Below are positions 23,451 through 35,292 of a stretch of 64,000 bases of DNA, piece after piece. The stretch is taken from positions 245,001-309,000 of the forward strand of contig JACVVK020000016.1 of the NCBI GenBank assembly GCA_018292915.2, in the 5' to 3' direction. This DNA comes from Batillaria attramentaria. Taxonomy: Eukaryota; Mollusca; Gastropoda; Batillariidae. Both the position numbers and the translations under genes were made by a program. Under the pieces are notes generated by a model, which ran no database searches, was not told the origin of the DNA, and saw only the letters and a list, made by a program, of their open reading frames with translations. Every line of letters starts with the position of its first letter. The first letter of the stretch is position 1.

Positions 23451-23529
23451 ATAGTACCAATGGTAGCAAGTGTATCCCCTTTACCCTAATCGTTTACCCT
23501 ACCGTTTCCGCCATGCACATGTGCTGTTT

Positions 23530-24020
23530 ATATAGGCACACAAACACAGGCACAAATACAGGCACAAGCACCCGTTTCAATCATAACCACATATAAAGCC
23601 ATCACACTGCAGACAATACAATGGCAAACACAGGCACAAATACAGGCACACAACTTGAACACAGGCACACAAACACAAGCACACAGACTCAGGTACACTT
23701 TTCACTCATAACCACAAATAAAGCCACCACACCGCAAACAATACAATGGCAAATACAGGCACACAACTTGAACACAGGCACACAAACACAAGCACACACA
23801 CAGGTACAAATACAATCACACAGACACAGGCACAAGCACCCTTTTCACTCATAACCACAAATAAAGGCACCACACTGCAAACAATACAATGGCAAACACA
23901 GGCACAACTACAGGCACACAACTTGAACACAGGCACAAATACAGGCACACAAACACAGGCCGCACAGACACAAGCACCCCGGCTTTTCAGTCAGAACCGC
24001 TAATAAACCCATCACACAAT
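23530..24020. repeat. compound tandem repeat, about 125-143-bp units with ACACAGGCACAA subrepeats
   Basis: Each unit runs from TCATAACCACAAATAAAG through ACAATACAATGGCAAA to a block of ACACAGGCACAA-type 12-mers and CACAACTTGAACACAGG. CATAACCACA begins at 23583, 23707 and 23849, and a diverged unit follows at about 23992. Units lengthen by adding 12-mers. The translated HTNTGT strings are a by-product. Confidence 0.93.
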
Positions 24021-24392
24021 ACAATGACAAATTGACAAGGTCCTCCGCAGTGTGACACTTTGTGAAGCCAGGGGACTGAGCGAGGCGCGTCCTCTTGCTA
24101 AAGACAAGCCCAAGATGCGGGAACAGAAGACAAAAGCGTGCAAATTGAAATCCGAGCTGTGGGGCGGGGTCCTGGCTCCACTGAGCGAGCGCGAATTCAG
24201 TTCGAGTGCCAAGGCATGTGGCAGAAGGGAGGGAGGAGGTCTGTTCGAATGATAAGTCGTGAATTGTAGTGATTGGCTAATAGCAGGTTACGTAATTATG
24301 TCCCTGTTTGTGGACGGTAAGTCTTCGCAAGGATATGTGATGTGATGCATTTGGGGTTGTTGTTTTTTTTTTTTCGTTTTTTTTCTTTAGTT

Positions 24393-24540
24393 CTTTGCGC
24401 GGCGTTAAGTCCCAACTAACTAACTAACTAACTAACTAACTTTCTTTATTTCTTATTTATTTCTTATGTTTTAAACTGCAAATAATTGCGCGGCGTTAAG
24501 CCCTAAATAACTAACTAACTAACTAACTATAGTGCAGATA
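24393..24540 (+). mobile_element. two retroposon tails GCGCGGCGTTAAG...(CTAA)n
   Basis: GCGCGGCGTTAAGTCCCAACTAACTAAC... (24397-24440) and GCGCGGCGTTAAGCCCTAAATAACTAAC... (24488-24528) stand in tandem; a third copy is at 27892-27940. They look like bare 3' ends of LINE or SINE elements. Confidence 0.7.
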
Positions 24541-25077
24541 ATTCTTGATTTTAAGGTGGGGGGGGGGGGATAGAGGAGGGGGAGGGAAGGGAGGGATACT
24601 GTGTGTTGGAATGATATATTATTGGTGTATTAGCTGGCTTTGTAATTAATTTACATGATTACGTCTCTACTTGTTGGTAATTTTACTGCTGGGTCATGTG
24701 AAAACATTTTCGTGTTCATTTTGTCTTGGCCGGTACGCCGACTGTGATTGGCCGAATCACATTGCTACAAATCGTTTGTAGCCCTGCACGAAAGACACAA
24801 AAATAACTGCTGATGACAAAAAATACGCAAGACTTGGTTAGAAATCAATCTGAAACCAACATACATTCGGTTTTAAGGGCCTATGGAAGCAGGCACAGGC
24901 TTCTAACTTAATCTCATCGAAAGTTTTCGCCGAACGAAGTCACCTGCTGTCCGTTTCTGGAGGCAAAACTTGCCGGTGTAGCATAAGACTTTGAATCAAG
25001 CACTTGTCCCACTTGTCCACCTGGTCAGGGAATACATACAGGGAAGACTGTATAGTGCCTGCACTGTCAAAATGCCT

Positions 25078-25475
25078 AACTCATGAAACAGGCAGTGACT
25101 GAAGTGTGAAATGATTTAGGACAGTTGCCAGATTCATGAAATCGGCAGTGACTTTGTCCAATATATTGAAATGATTTTAAAAAGCTGGCTAAGCCATGAA
25201 ATAGGCAGCTAGTTGTCCTGTAATCAGGACACACTGACTAGAGTTCACTTGTTTTGAACACAAACCCAGGAAAAAAAAGGTGAAGGTTTGGGGCTGGGTG
25301 GGCTAGAGGTTGGAATGGGTGGTGATGATGTCAGACTTGTCTCTTTTGATTCTTGAGTTTTCCCAATTCGTGAACTAGGCAGTTCTGTCTAATTTCTGCA
25401 GTATGCAACGTTTCAAAATCATTTCAAATCTTAAGCAGTGTACATGCTGCCCAGTTCGTAAGTCAGGCAAAGTTT
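25078..25475. repeat. degenerate direct repeats around TCATGAAA..GGCAGTGA
   Basis: AACTCATGAAACAGGCAGTGA (25078), ATTCATGAAATCGGCAGTGA (25134), AAGCCATGAAATAGGCAGCT (25190), ATTCGTGAACTAGGCAGTTC (25368) and AGTTCGTAAGTCAGGCAAAG (25455). The first three are spaced exactly 56 bp. TGAAATGATTTTAAAA near 25170 is echoed in reverse as TCAAAATCATTTCAA near 25415. Confidence 0.65.
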
Positions 25476-25599
25476 TACTTATGAGGCAGTTTCGTGTACA
25501 AGATATGTTGCAAGTACAATGACAGACCTAACATATTTCATCAAATGAATAGCACCGGTCACTCGCAACCAAACGTATCAGTCCAACCTTCTTCAGCGA

Positions 25600-25870
25600 T
25601 GCCAGTTTGCAGCTCGTGCAGACAAGGCGACAGATGTCATATCAGCCCCCTCGCACCCCCTTTTCGGTCCCCTCGTCCCCTCCCCCTCTGTCCCAAGGGA
25701 GTACTCGTGCACGCTCATTACGAGGCCGCGCGTGAGTGAGTTTGTCGCGCGACAAGGCGACTTCTTGTTCCTCTAATTACCCTTCCACAGTTGTCGGCCT
25801 TGGGCCAAGAGGGTCAAAGGTTAAACAAATGGCTGTCGACGGCACACGTCGGTTTGCGGACACTTGAATG
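25600..25870. promoter_or_regulatory. candidate regulatory island with palindrome and DR1-like site
   Basis: GC-rich single-copy DNA with a perfect 14-bp palindrome TTGTCGCGCGACAA (25742-25755), a CTAATTACCC homeodomain-type site, and AGGGTCAAAGGTTAA (25810-25824), which fits a DR1 nuclear-receptor element (GGGTCA A AGGTTA). No coding signal. Function is inference. Confidence 0.35.
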
Positions 25871-27260
25871 GTTGTGAATTTATTGTTTTTGATTCAGCTT
25901 CATCCTGGGAGTATAATGAATATGATTATGTACTTGTACTCGTATACATTACAGTAGAGAGACGATGTTAACCGGCCTCAGACGCCCATTTCATCGCAGG
26001 AAGAATCAAATATACTTTTGAAAAGAAGCACAGTCTGAGGCAGCTAAGCAGGATCGTCGTTTCCCCATATCACATTTTACCATCCGTTTTCTCAAAACGG
26101 CCACTTTTCAGCGGCAAGTCTTCCACAAACATAAAATTATTTCAGGCCTACTCCTAACCACAGCCGAAATACAGACACAGAAAAAATAAAGCTTATTTTG
26201 TGTACTTTTCAGCGATACCAATAACTCCATTTGCCCCAAATCACCTAGTGTCCCCCTTTTATAGAGGCCGGTTTCATCAAATTTAATAAGTTATAATACA
26301 TGTATTATGCGATATGTCCTGATAACAGCAGGATAAAACGTGTTACGGGCGTTTTGAGTTTGAGTTTGTGTCGCTACAAAGAGCAAAAAAAAAAATAGCG
26401 TTCCTGCGATGTATCTTTCTTTTTATTGCAGTGTTTATAGGCAAATGTGCCTTAAATCGAAGTCCAATGCAGATGGAAAAGATGTTTGGACAAAGCGGAC
26501 ACGACTGCTTAATGGCGTCTGTCTTCATTAAAAGACTATAGGGTATGACTAAAACTTAACATCTGGCACACTGCTTCGGTGTCCGCAAGATAACAGTCTT
26601 CGCACCGACTAAAGGAGGGGTGCGGCAGCGTAAAGACGCAAATATGTAAAATTGATGAAATAAGCTTTCCACTTTATTTTGGGCGTTTTCGTCCTTTTAT
26701 GGGAATCCGTCAAATATTCAGCCATGGACAGTGTCTTTGTATCCTCAAGTTAATGAAAAAATTGCTTACTTCCTTATGTTGTCGCTGATTCAACAGCCTT
26801 GCTGGAAACACACACACACACACACACACACACACGCGCGCGCACGAAAATGTTAATTCCCTGACCCATTCTGGTAGAAAAAAACAACTGAACAGTGAGG
26901 ACGACTAATTGCTTCCTATCCCTAATGAGGCTGTAGGACCCTGACAAAAATTTTCAGGTAAAGATGATTGACCAAAAGATTCAAAGCAGAATCAGAAAGT
27001 GAGAGTAACAATGAAACACAGTCATAATCTACGTATATAAACGAACACCAGATTCGCCCATGCACCCCCACTTTCATTCAAACATCGTAAGCATACTCAA
27101 TTTTCCCACAGGATCTATGAAACTTCGTCTTTCACTTGGTCTTTGCCAGTGTGGTTGCTAAAGAAGTGTTCACCACACTTCGTGTGAGTTTGATCGTAAA
27201 CAAACAAGTAAATAACCAAAAAAGATGTTGTATAACAGAGACGTGTTGGTCACTGACGCA
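25871..27260. other. intergenic, no gene seen
   Basis: Contains a (CA)n(CG)n run at 26810-26843 and a ~50-bp repeat (AGACTATAGGGTATGACTAA ... ATCTGGCACACT at 26533-26575) that recurs at 30003-30047. Otherwise A/T-rich unique sequence. Confidence 0.45.
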
Positions 27261-27369
27261 CGCACACACACTTCATGAATCACCGTAAGCATCCCTCCCC
27301 CCGCCCCCACACTCTCCCACCCCACCGCTTCTGTCATCACCACCCCCCTCCGTCCACCCCAGCGCCTCG

Positions 27370-27640
27370 TTGTTTCCGGTCAATCGGCGCGTGCGTCGCG
27401 TTTACTGCCCGGCTGGGTCAGGCGGGGTTGGGGCAGCGGGCAGTGGCAATCAGGCGGCCATTTTCATGGAGATTCTCCCTCCTCCCGCCCTAATTGGTGT
27501 TCAAAAGCCGCGCCCTGCCATCTTTGCGCAACTTCCTCGTCTCTCCTGATAGGAGAGTTCCTTCCCGTAGCGGCGACAATCAGTCGCAATCAGGGGACGT
27601 AATCACGCGAGGCTGCCCGTCCTGTGCCCGGCTCCGAACA
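27370..27640. promoter_or_regulatory. candidate GC-rich regulatory island with repeated CAATCAG
   Basis: GGTCAATCGG, GGCAATCAGG (27445-27454), GACAATCAG (27575-27583), GCAATCAGG (27586-27594), GGCGGCCATTTTC and CCTAATTGG occur in GC-rich unique DNA about 10 kb upstream of the homeobox promoter. No protein-like frame. Confidence 0.35.
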
Positions 27641-28198
27641 CGGCAGCGTTCGCATGTGCATGAACGTTTTGCGGGGATTTGGGGTCTGAGGAGAATTATG
27701 GATCCTATGCGATATGGAAATTATGAAAACGAGGAAAATTTGCTTTTTCTTCTTCTTCTTTTCGCTCTCCAATCCTTTCTTGCCGCCCACAAGACATTGA
27801 CCGAAGCTGAGTGAACACAAACGACAACGCCATGGAGCCTTATTTTTGTCGATGTGTAATTTTGTCATATTTCTAAATATTATAATTGCTTGCGCGGCGT
27901 TAAGCCCTAAATAACTAACTAACAAACTAACTAACTAAATATTATAAATATATCATTTTTATCGTATGAACGTCAATTTTGTGTACAAGAGAAACAGAAA
28001 TAACTTATCTCATCGCCCGCACTTCCACTAACGCTTTAAATTATTTTCTTGCATGGGATGCTCACAAAGTATCAAACATTTCCACATCTCATCACCAGAT
28101 CGGACACCAAAGCCAACTCGTCGAGGAAATGTTCAGGGGGGTCCACGCCAATAGAGTGAACAGCGGTTTTCCGTCATTTTGACCAGTCACTTTCCCAG

Positions 28199-28580
28199 TA
28201 CCTTTCTGATAAGCTCACCACGTACGAAACATCCCGCAGTCGCACTCTCCGCTCATTCTCAGAAAAGCTACTTAAGGTCCCCCGGGTCAGCCTCAAAACA
28301 TTTGGCCAACGTTCTTTCAGTTATAGTGCCCCCCACGTTTGGAACTCTTGCCATCTTCTCTGAGAAACATCCCTTCCCTCCTACAGTTTAAAGCAGAACT
28401 CAAAACACATCTTTTTAAACTAGCTTTTAATCTTTAAGTTTAAACTTCAGCGCCTGTATTGATGTGTATAAATGCGGTGTGCGTGTAAATGTTGTGTGCG
28501 TGAGCAAAAAGCGCACTGAGTGCTTTTCGAAGCAGAACTCCGCGCTCTACAAGTGTATTATTATTATTATTATTATTAAT
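28199..28580 (+). pseudogene. CR1/L2-like LINE 3' end, broken reverse transcriptase C-terminus
   Basis: From 28199 one frame reads YLSDKLTTYETSRSRTLRS, then LLKVPRVSLKTFGQRSFSYS and APHVWNS before a premature stop; the KTHLF-type end continues in another frame, so there is at least one frameshift. The 3' part has GCGCTCTACAAGTG and a (TTA)n tail. Confidence 0.85.
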
Positions 28581-28654
28581 GCTGGGCAACCAAAAACATG
28601 ATTCAGTTATTCTTAATGGCCTTTTTTTTAAGCAGGCTAATTTCATATTTGCTA

Positions 28655-28975
28655 AGCAAACTTATGTTTTGGAACAGTTTCGCTCGAAATACTCTATCGT
28701 GTTGATTAGTACAACTGTTAATACAATATTTACCGATTAGTACAACTCTTTATACAATACTGTAAACACTTTGCGCGAGCGGTCGAACATTCCAATTCTA
28801 CGAGTGGTGTTTCACTACGTGGGCGCTCAGCGGTGTGGTCGCCGCGTCTTCTGCTGTATGACAGACTGACGCTGTCACTGTCCGGGTATCAAAGCTGTGT
28901 GGTGACAGATACCACGAAAACCGCTCAGAACGATCTGTGAGCATAAAATGGTAGCACTGGCCCCTTTAGGTGAAT
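28655..28975 (+). repeat. interspersed repeat H, copy 1
   Basis: TATGTTTTGGAACAGTTTCGCTC, GCGAGCGGTCGAACATTC, GCGCTCAGCG, GACGCTGTCACTGT, ACCACGAAAAC and CTGTGAGCATAAAA recur in the same order at 48178-48515. About 320 bp, non-coding, class unknown. Confidence 0.85.
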
Positions 28976-29094
28976 TTTACCAGCACGGCAAAACACTTTT
29001 AAACCCAATAATGGCACAGCGTTAATCAAAAAATTGTCGAGTACCCACAGCGAAGGCGATTTCGAAGACAGAAGATAATAAGTTTATTACGTTG

Positions 29095-29200
29095 GCTGAG
29101 GTACTTGAACTCAAAACGAGTGTGTTGTTTGACTTCGTCAGGACTCGAACCCGAAACCCCGCGATCTGCAGCTTAACGCCCATCGGCCCTCGCTAACCTA
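29095..29200 (-). mobile_element. tRNA-like SINE head fragment
   Basis: Minus strand: GGTTAGCGAGGGCCGATGGG, then CGGGTTCGAGTCCTGACG gives A-box and B-box-like blocks. No S1 or S2 body follows; probably a head remnant of another SINE. Confidence 0.5.
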
Positions 29201-32000
29201 AAAAGTACCCTTCATGTCTCACGCTATGATCCAAATGGGCGTGAATGCTGGTAATGTCGTCTCAAACTTTCAGTAACTTTCTCGTGTCAAGTTTACTCGC
29301 AGATGGTCGGGTATGCTGCAGTCGCCGGGAATTCTGGAGTCCGTGTTACTCGACGACACAGCACCACTGTCTGTCTCCGCCCCCTCATGAGTGTCATTGC
29401 TTCTTGAGGAGCCCGCGGAGTGGCAATCACTGGAAAAAGAATGCGCGTACCTTGACTTGACATGGCTAACTAAGCGGACTGGGGGATTAAGACCCCACTT
29501 AAACACAGAAGGGACACGAAAGAAGTGCCACGCTGTTATATGGCGATAATTCATTATCCATTACGAGTTCTGTTGTCATACCGGCCAAGACTAGAAGAAG
29601 ATGAGACAAAACAGAAAAGGAAGCGAAAATGACTGCAAGTGGAACTACAAACAACTGGAAGCAAAACAAAACAAACAACAACAACAACAACAAATATATA
29701 AACCACTTACTTCAGACGACACATTTCACAGTCAACAGACAACGTCATATTTGGGCTTTTTGTTTGACCTTCATCAAGACAAAAATGGGAGTCCTGGCAA
29801 ATGCGGAAACGTTGACTGTTGATTGTTACATGTGTCGTCGAAGATAAGTGAGTTATATGTTTCTTTTTTGTTGCTTCTAAAAGAAGATGAGGTCAGTGCC
29901 TTGATACCAAAGTTTGAATACCAGAGACGATCAGCCGGCTCGTGAAATTGTCCGCTGGGGTCCGCCTCGCCGGAGTTTCAAAACTAAAACTATTTCCATT
30001 ATAAGACTAAAGGGTATGACTAAAACTCAATATCTGGCACACTACTTGGGTACAAAACCAATAAATTATTTCATGTTGCTTTTACTGGCGTAGAATCTTT
30101 CATTCTTGTTTTGTTTCGAGCTGTTAGTCCAAACACGAATTTCCATCTTATACCTGTTATTTGATGGACAATAAAGTATTTTTGAATTTGAATTTGAAAT
30201 TCGGAGCGAAAAGACATTTTTACTGGTGACTGGAGGTGGTAAATAATGACAAAATAGATATTTGTATTTTTCTCTAAAAGTACATAGCACCCAAAGTCAA
30301 GGACACACGGACAAAAAAAATCAAAGGCCGCGGGCATTTATGACCGTTTGCCAGTCAAACCGTAATGTGATGAGGGGCCCTTGCTGGTCGGTTACTAACG
30401 CCTACTGCGTACTGAGGCACGTGCAGCACGCAAATCTTCCCCAAATACCCGCGCCCTTTCAGGCACTGGAAGTGGTTGGTTTAAACAAGTTTATTGCAAT
30501 ACGGTTTGTTCAAAGTAAACAAAAACAATTTCTGAGCATGAACAAGCTAGGCTTATAATAATGCTCAGGGGTCAACAAACAAGTGCACGTTAACGGTATT
30601 GCAATGGCGGTAGTTATAGTAAATTAGAGCTGAGAGAGAGAGAGAGAGACGGGGGTGGGGGTGTCTAAGTGGAAGTGGTTACATTTCAATTTTCACTGCT
30701 ACACAAGGCAGGTAAATTTATATTTGCGAACTTACATTTAATCGGATATCTATTTACTTGTTTATTTATCTATCAATGTAGTTGGCGTTTGTTATATTTC
30801 ACTCCTTCAGTTTATTCACCTGTTTATTTGTTCATTTATCTACCTATTTGCTTGGAGTTTTCTTTCGTGTTTGTTTTGTTCGGTTGTTTGTTTTTGTCTG
30901 CATATCAGCTTCGTGAACGCCTATTTGGAAACTTCGTGTACCTGTAAAGAAGTCGGTGCTTACAGATTGTTTCCTGAACCAAATCGTTATGTGTGTGTCT
31001 CTGACCTTTATGCCCCAATATGATACAACAACTTCAATCTGCGTTAAAACGTCCAAGCACCTCGCCAGTTGATGCGAAAAGAACTTGACTATAGTGGCTT
31101 CTCACCTGAGACAGACGCGCAGGAGTTACCCCTGATTAATTAACTCCCCTTAACCTGTCATAGTTCTCTTGTCAGTAGAATCCATTTCTTGGCGCATTGT
31201 GGCCGCTGGAAGTTTGGGGAGTTGTTCTCACTTCTTCAAGAGGTTACGGCCGCGTAATCACAGAGAGTGCAGGGAAGGGGTTAGGCATTGTTAGACACAC
31301 CTCCGGAGAGGCATGGGTTATTTTCCCGCTCGACTTCTGCCACAGGCTTAGAAGCTGACGCGCGGTCATGAAGGTTCGTGTGCAGGATTGTATCACGGTG
31401 AAATACTCCTGCAAATGCATATGGTGCAAAACACTTTACCCAAGCACAGTCAGTGCTTATGTTTTCCACTGAAAAAGGTAGTCGAGAATAGCATCTGCGC
31501 TTATCTGTTATCAGAAATGGAAAGATAAGTTTGTGTTCAGCGTGTGGACAATATCAAGAAAATCCAAGCTAAGCAATTTTTTTTGTTGGTAAATTGTCCC
31601 CTGAGTACTACTATGTTGTCTCTTTCTCTCAGCACACGTTAAAAGCGAGATTTCTGTCCGTCCGAAACAACGCTGTCAGCTTGCAGAACTGCTCACTTAG
31701 TTTGCCCTTCAGGAGGTTAGAGTTAGGATTAAGGTTAGGGTCAGGGTTCCCTCGTGGTAAAGGTGCCATTGCTATGCTAAGTAGATGGCGGTAGCGCATT
31801 CTTTTTTCACACGAGGTGCAAATGGCCCTAGATACTAACTCCGCGGCAGTACTAGACCTATATAGCACGGTTTCAGCGGGAAACTGGATTTATTCTGTAC
31901 CAGCTGCGTTCCTTGACAGCTGGGTCGTTCTTCTCCAGAATGGCTGCGCTCAATGTGTTTGAGTCTATGAAATTCAGGAATATAAACAACATTTAAAAGC
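29201..32000. other. intergenic, no gene seen
   Basis: Unique A/T-rich DNA with a (GA)n run at 30632-30649, a degenerate TTAGGG-like patch at 31714-31748 and the ~50-bp repeat at 30003-30047. No exon is supported. Confidence 0.45.
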
Positions 32001-32028
32001 AAAACTCACAGTTCACAAACGGCAGGAA

Positions 32029-32198
32029 GGGTGGGTGGGTGTCTGGGGGTTTAACGTCCTTTTCCACCACATAGGGTGATATCAAAGACGGGGCAACGAT
32101 GAAAAAGCCAGCACAAATATTTGACCCCAGCCGGGATCGAACTCACGACCCGAGCATTAGAAGTCCAACGCTCTACCATTCGACCACCCCGGCTCCCC
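32029..32198 (-). mobile_element. SINE S1, full-length reverse copy with target duplication
   Basis: Bounded by a perfect 15-bp duplication CACAAACGGCAGGAA at 32014-32028 and 32199-32213. Very close to the S1 consensus, so likely recent. Confidence 0.96.
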
Positions 32199-32244
32199 CA
32201 CAAACGGCAGGAAATCGGAGCACACCAGCCGAAGAGCGAAAGGA

Positions 32245-32249
<5 letters not shown>

Positions 32250-32297
<48 letters not shown>
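32250..32297. repeat. (ATA)n microsatellite
   Basis: About 16 AAT/ATA units just after the SINE duplication. Confidence 0.95.
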
Positions 32298-32454
32298 TGT
32301 TTTCTTTGCTGGCACAGAAAGCTGTGGTCAGTACGAATCGACCAGAGAGTGACATTGAAATGTCCGACAACAAAAGTATGTGTGTTGGTTCATTCAGTCA
32401 TTGCTTCATAGTTGTTATTTTTGGGAAATCTTGTTTAGGCTGCTTTCCCCGGGC

Positions 32455-32850
32455 GAATAAGCGTCGCTGCAGTGCTGCGCCACTCAACCTACCTTTCCTA
32501 CTTTTTTCAAAAGTTAGGAATTGTGGTGTAGAAGGGTCCCGGGATGGCCGAATGGTAGAGCGTTGGACTTCTAATGCTCGGGTCATGAGTTCGAATCCCG
32601 GCTGGGGCCAAACATTTGTGCTGGCTTTTTGATATCGCCCGTATGTGGTGGAAAAGGACGTTAAACTCCCAAACACCCACTCACCCACCCTTTGGGAAAT
32701 TCTGGCTGCTTCCCCCGATGGATAAGCGTCGCTGCAGTGCTGCACCACTCAACCCTACCTTTCATACTTTTGTTTCTTTCTTTTTTTGTGTTAGCCACTC
32801 AACCCTACCTTTCATACTTTTGTTGCTCTCTTTTTTGTGTTAGGAAATTT
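32455..32850. repeat. duplicated segment AAGCGTCGCTGCAGTGCTGC... flanking a SINE
   Basis: AAGCGTCGCTGCAGTGCTGC with CCACTCAACC and CTACCTTTC occurs at about 32459-32505 and 32723-32770, and the CCACTCAACCCTACCTTTCA part again at 32796. This is a local duplication history around the S1 copy at 32538. Confidence 0.8.
32538..32692 (+). mobile_element. SINE S1, forward copy
   Basis: TCCCGGGATGGCCGAATGGTAGAGCGTTGG..., GTTCGAATCCCGGCTGGGGCC, GTATGTGGTGGAAAAGGACG and an ACCCACTC-type tail. Lacks the CTCGTTGCCCCGTC block. Confidence 0.93.
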
Positions 32851-33465
32851 GGTGTAGGAAGATAAGTTTAGACAGAACACTGGGCAGAAGTCAAACGTGA
32901 AAAGAAACCATGCCTCAAGAAGAGCGTTAGGCATTGTTAACCACCGCTCTGTTAACCACCGCTCACGGAAAGTGTTAGGCATTGTTCGCACCAGGTTCCC
33001 CAAACAAACCCACCGCCGCCGGTCCCTGCTCCTGCAAGGAGCTGTGGATTATTGTTGTCATTGGATTGCCGGCCCGTGGAGTGGCGGGGGAGGTCTGTCA
33101 TCGTAGCGATGACTTGTGATTGTCATTAGCCTGTAAGGAGGTCAGGTTTTGTTGGCGTTGCAAGGTGAGAACACTCCGCCCGACCCTTCGCCCACCCGAA
33201 CCCCGCCCCTTGTCAGCGTGGGGTCCCACCCCTGTCTCAGTTTGGGATAAACGGGTGGTGGTGGTGGTGGTGGTGATGGTTGTGGTGATGTCAGAGACAG
33301 TTCCAATGCACTTCGGAACTGTTTCGAGCAGTTCCATTGCAACAAGGAACTGTTTCGTTTGGCTGTATTACTCGATCTGTTTGGATAACAGGTCCACCAC
33401 AGTCCGGGATACATCAACACAGAAGCTAACTGGATCGAATCGTGTTCAGCTGGACTGTTCGCCAA

Positions 33466-33742
33466 GGCACGCATGTAAAAGTCGGGGTTAGGGAGTTTAG
33501 CCCCGGATTAGAGTCCAACCTCGAACTAAACTAGCTCTAGGTTTGTTTGTTTTTTAAATCAGGAAGCGGGTCCATTCCAGTAAGGTGCCTATGCCGTTAT
33601 AGAAGGATTTTTGTCTTTCTTTCTTCGTTTCCTTTTTTTTTTCTTTATTTAATTTTGTTTTGTTTTGGGGTTTCTTTTGTCCTAGTGTGGGTTAGACCTA
33701 TAGCCGTGGGTTAAATTAACCTCGAGTTTTACAAACGGGCCC
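33466..33742 (+). mobile_element. M1 inverted-repeat element, copy 3, nested in repeat J
   Basis: GGCACGCATGTAAAAGTCGG at the left, GAGTTTTACAAACGGGCCC at the right. Repeat J reads CAGCTGGACTGTTC before it and CTGTTCCCTTAAGATAGCTG after it, so CTGTTC may be the duplicated target. Confidence 0.85.
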
Positions 33743-33834
33743 TGTTCCCTTAAGATAGCTGTCCCTTCCCACCATAACCTTGCCCTTTAGGGAAGTCTCC
33801 AAATCACTCTTGCGTCGGGGACGTTACCACAATT

Positions 33835-34105
33835 TGTACCGCGCACGAGTATCCCAGTGTTTTTTTTTTTTTTATTTTTTTTTATATACTGTTTTCGGTT
33901 TGGACCCTGTATGTGAAAAACAGGCAAGATTGGCGGTACCTTAACGGCTCCTATTGCAGCGAACACGAGTATTTATAATCAAAGTGCAACACTCCCACTG
34001 AGCCAAATTAAAATCCATATGGACTTCTGTTTTGTTTTGTTTTGTTTAGTGTGGCCACTCAGTGGTGTACAACCCCAAATTTACTTGGTGGGAATTGAGT
34101 TAAAT
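33835..34105 (+). repeat. interspersed repeat B, copy 2
   Basis: GCGCACGAGTATCCCA, GGACCCTGTATGTGAAAAAC, AATCAAAGTGCAACACTCCC, CAACCCCAAATTTACTTGG. Same order as in the 9081-9310 copy. Confidence 0.85.
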
Positions 34106-34494
34106 CCCAGCTTACCCACCTACCTCAGTGACCAACGTGTATGTTATCCTCGAGAGTAGCGGGATCTATGAGCGACATAATAAGCGCCGCGCTGCAAGCT
34201 ATGTGCAATGGGTGCCTTTCTAGTCGCAATGGTGGTCGATTCTTTTGTTGTTGTTGTTGTTTGCTGCTGCCCCAACTCTTTTGCCAGCTTCAGTGGTGTT
34301 CTTCCCAGGTCATGGGTGAAATCGACGGAGGGCTCAAAGCTGGGGCAAATTTAATTATGCATGATGATGGAGATGAGGATGATGGTAAGATGATGCTGTG
34401 GAGGTCCGTGTGGTTTGGGACTGCGGGACAGGGTCGCATTCCTATCATAAATATCCCGGCGTTAATCAGGCCCGGGAACTACGGCACCTGAGGT

Positions 34495-34735
34495 GCCGGC
34501 CGTCTAATCATCATAAGACGTGTCATACCTAGAGAAGCACCCCCAAAGTCGCACCCGTGAAGTGGGCGAATCTCGGCTGTGTGGCAACAGCCTCCCTGTA
34601 GGGGCCATAGCACACCCGCTCTGGGTAGAAGCCGACCTAGGTAGGAAAAATTCCGCTTGCCTCGCCTGGGACTCGAACCCGGGTCTCCCGGTCCATGGAC
34701 CGAAGTCTCAACCACTAGACAGCTGACAGTCCCAA
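34495..34735 (-). mobile_element. tRNA-derived SINE, third family (S3)
   Basis: Minus strand head GGGACTGTCAGCTGTCTAGT, then GACCCGGGTTCGAGTCCCAG (B-box), followed by a body with GCGGAATTTTTCCTACC. Only one copy is in the window; the family assignment rests on the tRNA-like boxes. Confidence 0.6.
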
Positions 34736-35292
34736 GGATACGATGACGATGACAGCCTGCGATATGTGACACACGTCTTCGAGCCCGTGTGTTGACAGAA
34801 ACAGGACCGGGTGGCAGACGTTCGCTGGAGAAAGTCGACAGACGCCGCCAGTTATCGGCCCCTTGCCCTTACGCAACAGTTGTTAGTGTGGGGACGCGTG
34901 CTACCCGCCCCCGGTCCCCGCCCCCAGAGAGTCAGTGCCAGCGGGTGATCCAACGTAGTCTCATTAGGTTTTGCTATGGAACTTGTTACAGTCAACACTC
35001 TCGGAGGTTTGGTTTCGTAAAATAGGATGTGCTGCCGGGTAACAGGAACCCTTGATTTGGATTTGTTGTCAAGGTACACCCCCCCCCCCAAATCCTTTGT
35101 GTTTTTGTTTTGTTGTTAACAAACGGGGTGGGGGTTAACGGCCATCATTGAAACGGCTAGGGTTAATATGACGATCTCCGTGTTTTGGTTTGTTTGTTGG
35201 GGGGGGGGGGGGGGGGTGCGAACAAGTTAAAAGCAAAACACTGTTTATTAAATTAGTTGTGTGGTTCGTGGCGGCCTCTCTCTCTCTCTCTC

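Noticed and set aside
31714..31748. Telomere-like TTAGGG patch
   Set aside because: Only a few degenerate units (TTAGAG, TTAGGA, TTAAGG, TTAGGG); too short and irregular to claim an interstitial telomere.
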